From NCBI RefSeq assembly GCF_022682495.2, contig NC_071387.1:200982143-201046142 (forward strand): a DNA stretch of 64,000 nt, written 5' to 3'. Origin of the DNA: Desmodus rotundus (Eukaryota > Chordata > Mammalia > Chiroptera > Phyllostomidae). Positions 58,155 to 64,000 of the stretch are shown in pieces. How positions within the stretch are numbered: the stretch's first letter is position 1; every line of letters begins with the position of its first letter. The notes under the pieces are model-generated. The model did no database searches and was not told the DNA's origin. It was given only the letters and a program-made list of their open reading frames with translations. The position numbers were made by a program, and so were the translations under genes.

Positions 58155-59600
58155 TATTTAACAGATTTATTGAGACAGAATTCACATACCATAGAATTTA
58201 CCCATTTAAAGTGTACAATTAAGTGGTTTTTAGTATATTCACAGATATGTCCAACCATCATCACAGTCAATTTTAGAACATTTTTATCACTGCAGAAAAG
58301 AAACCCTGTACCCTTTAGGTATCATCCCTTTCATCCACTTACCCTGTCCCCTCCCTCCACCCTGGCCCAGCAGCTTTAAGCAACTGCTAATTTACTTTAT
58401 TGATTTCTCTATTCTGGATTTTCATGTGAATAGAATCATATAGCATGCGGGCTTTTGTGACTGACTTAACATAGCGATTTCAGGATTCATTCATTTGCAT
58501 CATGCATATCTACTTCATTCCTTTTTAAGACCAGATAATACAGGGTGGAGCAAAAGTAGGCTTACAATTATGAGTGAGTTTATTCTTCTATTATTATTTG
58601 TTGTATTATTTTTTGCCCCACCCTGTATATCCCAAAATGGATATACTGCATTTTGTTTACACATTTTCAGTTGATGGACATTTAGGTTGGCTCCGCCTCT
58701 TGTACATTCTGAATGTTGTTATAAACATTTGTGTGCATACCTCTGTGTGGGCATGTTAACATTTCTCTTGGGTATATCATAGGAGTAAAATTGCTGGGTC
58801 ATGAAGTAACTAGATGTTTAATCACTTGATGAACTACTTGCTTCCCAAAGTGACTGCACTACTTTGTATTCCCACCAGCAGTGTATGATGAGGGTTCCGG
58901 TATTTCCACATCTTTGCCAATAGTTGTTGTTACCTGACTTTTTTATTCTTACCATCCTAGTCGGATGGAGTGTTAACTCATTGTGATTTGGATTTGCATT
59001 AGTCCATTTGGACTAATGATGATGAGCACGTTTTCATCTGCTTAGTGATCATTTGCATTTCTTCTTAAGAGAAATTATCTATTCAGATCTTGTATGCATT
59101 TTTAAATTGGGTTATTTGTAATTATTGAATTGTAGGAGTTTATATATTCTAGATGTAGATCCTTTATCAGATGTGATTTGCAAATATTTTTCCCATTTTG
59201 TGTGGGGTTTTTTTTTTTTTCATTTTCTTGTGTCCTTTGAAGCAGTTTTTAATTTTGGATCCCAATATATCTTTTTTTTGTTTTTTTGGTTGCTCTTGCT
59301 TTTGTTGTCATATCTAACAATCCTTTGCCAAGTCCAAGGAAATAAAGATTTCCCCTGTGTTTTCCTCTAAGAGTTTTATAGTTTTTGCTCTTACATTTAG
59401 GTCATTGATCCATTTTGAGTTAATATTTGCATATAGTATGAAGGATCCAATTTCACTCTTTTGCATCTAGCAAGTTGTCCCAGTACCATTTGTTGAACAG
59501 CCCTTGGTTTTTGAGCAAAATTTGGTCTGTTGTGTAACAATATTCTCACTGATTTATCAAAATTTATTGAAGACCAGTAATTGGCCAATAATCATGCACT
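58155..59600 (-). mobile_element. L1 ORF2 end and 3' UTR (antisense)
   Basis: Antisense L1 over about 1.45 kb: agaatttacccatttaaagt, gtgtacaattaagtggtttt, gttgatggacatttaggttg, attgctgggtcatgaagtaa, tattcccaccagcagtgtat, gaactactt, aggtcattgatccattttga and ccagtaccatttgttgaaca. The right part corresponds to the C-terminal half of ORF2, badly decayed (the 63-codon minus ORF at 59397-59588 is a shifted remnant). Interrupted by the MITE at 58541-58625. Confidence 0.95.
58541..58625. mobile_element. 85-bp mariner-type MITE inside L1
   Basis: Ends cagggtggagcaaaa and the reverse complement of the right end cagggtggggcaaaa differ at one base. TA at 58539-58540 and 58626-58627 marks the target site. 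The L1 text continues across the insertion. Short non-autonomous element, mobilised in trans by a mariner transposase. Confidence 0.93.
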
Positions 59601-59604
59601 TTCC

Positions 59605-60430
59605 TATGAATAAAGATGATTAGACTATTTAGACAGTATAATGCTAAATATTTTTTAATAGACTACAGTTCTATTATTGTTATGATTTAAAATGTATGTG
59701 GCCCATAGACATATGGATTTCTGATTGTGGTATACTACCAAAAAACATAGATATCTCTGGAATATATGTTTTGCATAATCTTCATTTCTGCCCTGTTATG
59801 CTATTTTGTCTTATTATTAGATGACTGGAACAATCAAGACTGTGATATTACCCTTGACTTTAAGGAGTCAAAATATGTGGGGACAGTAGAAACCAGTGAC
59901 TGGATAGATATTATGAGAGGGACAGTAGTAAGAGAAACAAGGATTAAGGAATGATTTAAATGAAACAGCCAGAATAGTCAGAAGTGTGTATTTGATTGGA
60001 GTGGCACCTTAGGGTCAGTATAGTCAGAAAGTACTTAGAAAGTTTGGAAGCTGTAACTAAACTTTCTAGATCTGAGATATAAGTATTATATAATGTTAAG
60101 AATTTGCTGCTTAAAAATAAAATGTCATTAACCTTTTCTATTCTTTTTGGAAATCAACCTCTGTTTTCCTACTCTCCCATTTCAAGTAAAATGTAAGAGA
60201 AAGACACAGTAATTGAATAACTTCCAGGATTAGATAGTATAAGATGTTATAGGTTACTGATTTTAGAATCAAGAATCTATGACAATATTTAACTAAATGT
60301 CATAAATAAAAAGGGTTCTTTCCAAAGTATTGGATTATAAAACCATAGCAATCTTTGGTGGCTTGCTTTTTCATTAATGTCCTTGTTAATTGTCTGGCTT
60401 TCTCATTTTATAAATTCTCCCTAGGTTCAA
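59605..60430. other. AT-rich unique sequence, no gene seen
   Basis: No recognised repeat or coding signal. Confidence 0.35.
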
Positions 60431-60739
60431 CTCTGTGCTTCAACCATCACTTTTATGAAGATGGTTCTCATGCTGTTAGCTTTGTCTCCTGAGTAGCCAC
60501 ACATATTTTCAACTGTCCACTAGATATTTCTAAGTGGAAGTCTAATAGGCAACTCAATTTTAATTCACCCCAGACAAATTTATTCTTACTCCTCTCTGCT
60601 CTGAGCCTACACTTTCTCCTGTATGTCTATCTCATTTAATGACACTGGAATCCACCTAGAGAACTAAACCTAAATTGTCAGTAATGCTTGAGTTCTCCCC
60701 TCCCCCTTTTCATACTTTATATGTTCATTGGTGAGAGTC

Positions 60740-61605
60740 CTCAGTTCTACTTTATCTTTTAAATCTACCTCCTCCTCCCCAGCCCTCTTCCCATAGCCAA
60801 GCCCTCATGTCTCACCTAAGAAATTAGCTTTCTTACTGGTTCACATTTTTCTAGCCTCTTTCACATTCCACCCTTTCTTCATTCAGTTGCCTCAACTGCT
60901 GTTTTAATTGAAGTAACAAAATATGGCCTCACCAAGAGTCCAGATGAGAAAGTACTGTTTTAAAGAGTATGAATATTTAGCGGGGTACGTATTTCTAAAT
61001 TGTATGAAACTTCTAGGTTCCCCCAAATTTCACTATTCTTTTCTAATGTAATATGTACTTTTTAATGTTAACTTGCAGTTATTCTAACATGAAATTTCAT
61101 CATATTATCTTGGGTGTAAAATCCAAACACTTTGTACTGGAGTAGCAGGTCTCAGTCCCCTTACTTAATCTGCATCTAACCAAAGCAATTTTCAGATCAT
61201 GAAATACAAGGAACTTTGTCATGCACATTTATATATATATGCTATATATATATAGTATATACATATTATATATAAGTAATATATGTTATATATGTATATT
61301 TTTTTCATCTCCCTCTTTTGATTGGTTGATTTCCTCCCTTCCTTTCTCTGCCTGGGAAGTTATTTATCCTTCACTAATGTTCAGATTCCACCTCACCTAG
61401 GAAGCTTTCCCAAAACCTCCAGGTATCTTTGGGACTTTCATAGCACTTTTGATGCAGTTCACTGTCATTTATCTCACTTTTAAATTTGATCTATTTTTCC
61501 ACTGGGCTTTGTGTTACATGAGGAAAGAGACAAAGGTTATTCATTTGTATTTACTGATTCTAGCACACAGGTGCTAGGCACAGGCTTATGGAATGAAGAA
61601 TCTAT
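60740..61605 (+). mobile_element. LINE2 fragments
   Basis: agccaagccctcatgtctca, ttaggggtgtaaaatcc-type text (ggtgtaaaatccaaacac), caccctttcttcattcag, gttcagattccacctcacct, aggaagctttcccaaaacct, ttcatagcacttttgatgca and aatgaagaatc follow L2 3' order, broken up by AT-rich insertions. Confidence 0.6.
61228..61303. repeat. AT-rich palindromic tract
   Basis: Runs of tatatat arranged as near-palindromes (tatatatatgctatatatata, then agtatatacatattatat). About 76 bases almost free of G and C. Confidence 0.9.
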
Positions 61606-61609
61606 AATA

Positions 61610-63870
61610 AAAATGTTGTGCATTCACAAGAACAATTTATCCCCCAACTTTGGATGTACAAATTTGAAATTTCTTTAAGAAGTATGCTCTCTTCTGATGC
61701 ACTTAGAATATAATAACATTCCTCAAAATTTAGAAAATAGGAGGCTCATTTATTCAGAGGTCATACTTAACTCATACATATGGGATATGATAGTTATATT
61801 ATAGTCAGAATAGTTTCAAACCAGTTTTGGGGTATTTTTAAAGAGCCAGATTTCACAACTATGATGTTTTTACAGCAATACCATAGGTAGAATTAAAGTT
61901 TAAAAGGTTTAATGAAAGCACAAGACTGAACATTAAATCATCATCAATTCTAAGCTTCTAGCCCAAAACAGATACTCAAAAAATTTTACAGAAGGCCTAT
62001 AAGACATGCACTAAGTTCTTCAAATTAAAAATACTTTAGCATACATGAAGTACTGTCAAGGACTACTACAGATCTTCTAAATTCATAATGTAAGCTACTT
62101 TTCCATACATCAAGCAAAAGTTTGCCTGGTTCGGCTCATAAGGAATCATCTATATATAGTGGAGAAAGCTAATGAATGTTGATGGTATAATCAGGAATAC
62201 TGAAAAAGCTACATCAGAGAGGTGCTTTGGAAAAGGTACAGAATTCAAGTGTAACACAGAAAAAAGCTGATAAATTAGGAACATGACTACAAAAGCAGTT
62301 TGGATTTTATGCTGTTTTTTCAAAAAGAAAATATTAAATGCCTGAAGAGCAGTGTTAAAAACAGTATTCATGTGTGGGTATAAATTCCTAACTGAAATTT
62401 TGTATTTAATTTTTTTAGGGAGAGCAAAATTCAATTATTCAGACCTGATTTTGTTCACTGAAGTCACGACCTTGGTGCTTTTCCTAATGTCATCATTCCC
62501 TACTCAGAAATAAGACAAGGTATGAGCTATTTTCTTTCCTTCCTTTGTTTGGTTTTGGGTTTATCATTCTAAAATGCAAGTTTCATCATATTGTCTTAGG
62601 TGTAAATTTCTATACCTGTTGAGTATGGGGTAAAATCCAAACACTCTGTATTGGAATAGCGGGTCAAACTTAACAGTATTAAATACAAATTAGAGAAAAC
62701 AAAAAAGTTATATGATATTTTAATAGGCTTTTAAAATTTTGATTTTGGTTACAAAGTTAATGGTTTTTATAGGACTTTTATATGAGTTAACCCATTATTA
62801 TGCTTATCAATAAATAAATGGTTCATGGCAAAGCTATTGCTACCTTATTAATGAATTTTTAAAAGATTATGATATTTTTCAATGGGTAGAAACATTAACA
62901 AAATTAAAAATATCATTAAAAATGTCAGACTGTTTATACAATTCTAATAGCCCATATCAATCACAACTTGTGTGTAGAAGAAGCACATTAGTTGTAGTAA
63001 TACAGGTTGAACTGCTTTTTTTGGCACAAAAACGTTTCTAGGACTGATTATCAGATCAATTTTACTTCTTGGGTATCATTGCAGTGATAAACTAATTTGA
63101 CACCAAATGCCAATATACTGTCCAATATATAATAATGACAGTATAAAGTTAGCATTATAAAAGAATGGAGCTACACAGGTTTACGATCTACCTTTTATCA
63201 CTCAGTATTGAATGATTTGCTTCTAAGTACCATCTGCTTGGATTCAGTGAGTTGCATATCAAATTTCTATGACTGTTCACAAAGTTTTACTGAAATTAAA
63301 TCATTCAACAAGATTTAAGAATTTTGTCTAGTTTGTGACAAAGATATGCTCCATGTCCTATGGAGATGTTAAGTGTTCAAAAGTACATTTTTGGAATGAA
63401 TAAACATATAAGCAAATGTACCTATAGCTAAAACTTGCCTGAATCCATTGTCGTTCTATGCTTTGGACAGTATATTTTCACAAATGTAAGAGTAAGTGGC
63501 TAGACTAGCAGAATTGAATTTATTTGTTTCACTAAAATTGTTTGGGCCTTTAAATGTTTATTTTGATGCCGTTAGCTAAAGCTCAGCTGTTACAATTTTA
63601 CTTCAAATAATCATTTTATCAGGCATTTTGATGTTCTTAAGAGTATATTAATTAAGCTGCCAGTACAGTATCATTTAGTCACTATATTCCTCCAAACATG
63701 TCATGAAATAGGTATGGCTTTTTGTTGTGTTAATAAAGGGTAGTGAAAACAATTCCACTTTCTATTTTTAAAGTGAAAAATCTCATAACATTATTTTACT
63801 ATAATCATTTCTATTAAAATTTATCCCGTTTCTTAGGTTGTCAAAGTGCATATAAATTTAATGAAAGGTC
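61610..63870. other. AT-rich sequence with one further L2-like piece
   Basis: A stretch at 62566-62664 shares gtttcatcatattgtcttag and aaaatccaaacactctgtat with 61081-61150 and is probably another L2 scrap. Otherwise nothing is recognised. Confidence 0.35.
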
Positions 63871-63874
63871 AATC

Positions 63875-63952
63875 TACTATTTATACTTGTACTATTTATA
63901 CTACTTATATATACTATTTATACTATTCAATTTATACTATTTGTATAAACTT
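63875..63952 (+). repeat. short degenerate tandem repeat
   Basis: The unit actatttatact recurs five times with spacers of varying length (tactatttatacttgtact, actatttatactattcaa). Confidence 0.85.
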
Positions 63953-64000
63953 TGTAATTTTAAAATGTGCCTATTTAGAGTCTAATTTCACTTTAAATAA

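Noticed and set aside
61081..62664. Apparent duplication between 61081-61150 and 62566-62664
   Set aside because: Both match the L2 'gataaaatccaaactcct' region, so they are probably separate scraps of a common repeat.

Overview
The window is AT-rich mammalian nuclear DNA, mostly intergenic or intronic, with no complete protein-coding gene that I can recognise. The host is very probably a bat, most likely a vespertilionid or a close yangochiropteran relative. Six copies of the tRNA-derived VES SINE, a bat-specific family, are present at about 11.8, 32.2, 41.05, 47.7, 49.3 and 56.0 kb, four of them with target-site duplications that can be read directly and one possible. Several cut-and-paste DNA transposon remnants support this: an internally deleted mariner at 4.2-4.9 kb, two non-autonomous hAT elements at 35.7 and 45.8 kb, and a short mariner-type MITE at 58.5 kb. 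Bats of this group are known for unusually recent DNA transposon activity.

Two CpG-rich blocks are the best candidates for gene starts. The left one (about 2.7-3.67 kb) has near-consensus splice donors on both strands. The right one (about 53.89-55.2 kb) holds a possible minus-strand first coding exon (54845-54865) and a possible pair of short in-frame plus-strand exons (54208-54255 and 54397-54435). I recognise no product for any of these, so they are gene-model hints only.

The rest, left to right, is a layered repeat landscape. From 0 to 5 kb there are MIR, an MLT1-type LTR, MER20, the mariner and an L1 tail. From 5 to 15 kb there are a strong inverted-repeat hairpin (5433-5725), a dispersed 157-bp direct duplication (8631-8787 and 10960-11116), MIRs, a VES SINE, an MLT1 LTR and MER5A. 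From 15 to 31 kb there are a lineage L1 tail, several MaLR LTRs (one nested in another), microsatellites, L1M pieces and a decayed unidentified reading frame on the minus strand (28227-28643). From 31 to 41 kb there are an L1 3' end carrying a VES SINE, a nest of Tigger-type elements, a hAT element and more L1M. From 41 to 53 kb there are an unexplained 113-codon minus-strand ORF (43012-43353), the second hAT element, MIRs, L2 and L1M. From 55 to 64 kb there are a VES inside or beside a MIR, an MST-type LTR, a long antisense L1 carrying the MITE, L2 and AT-rich unique sequence.

No rRNA, tRNA gene, CRISPR array, operon or bacterial feature was seen. Repeat family names come from memory of consensus sequences and should be confirmed with a repeat-masking run. 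Exact subfamily names are therefore mostly avoided.
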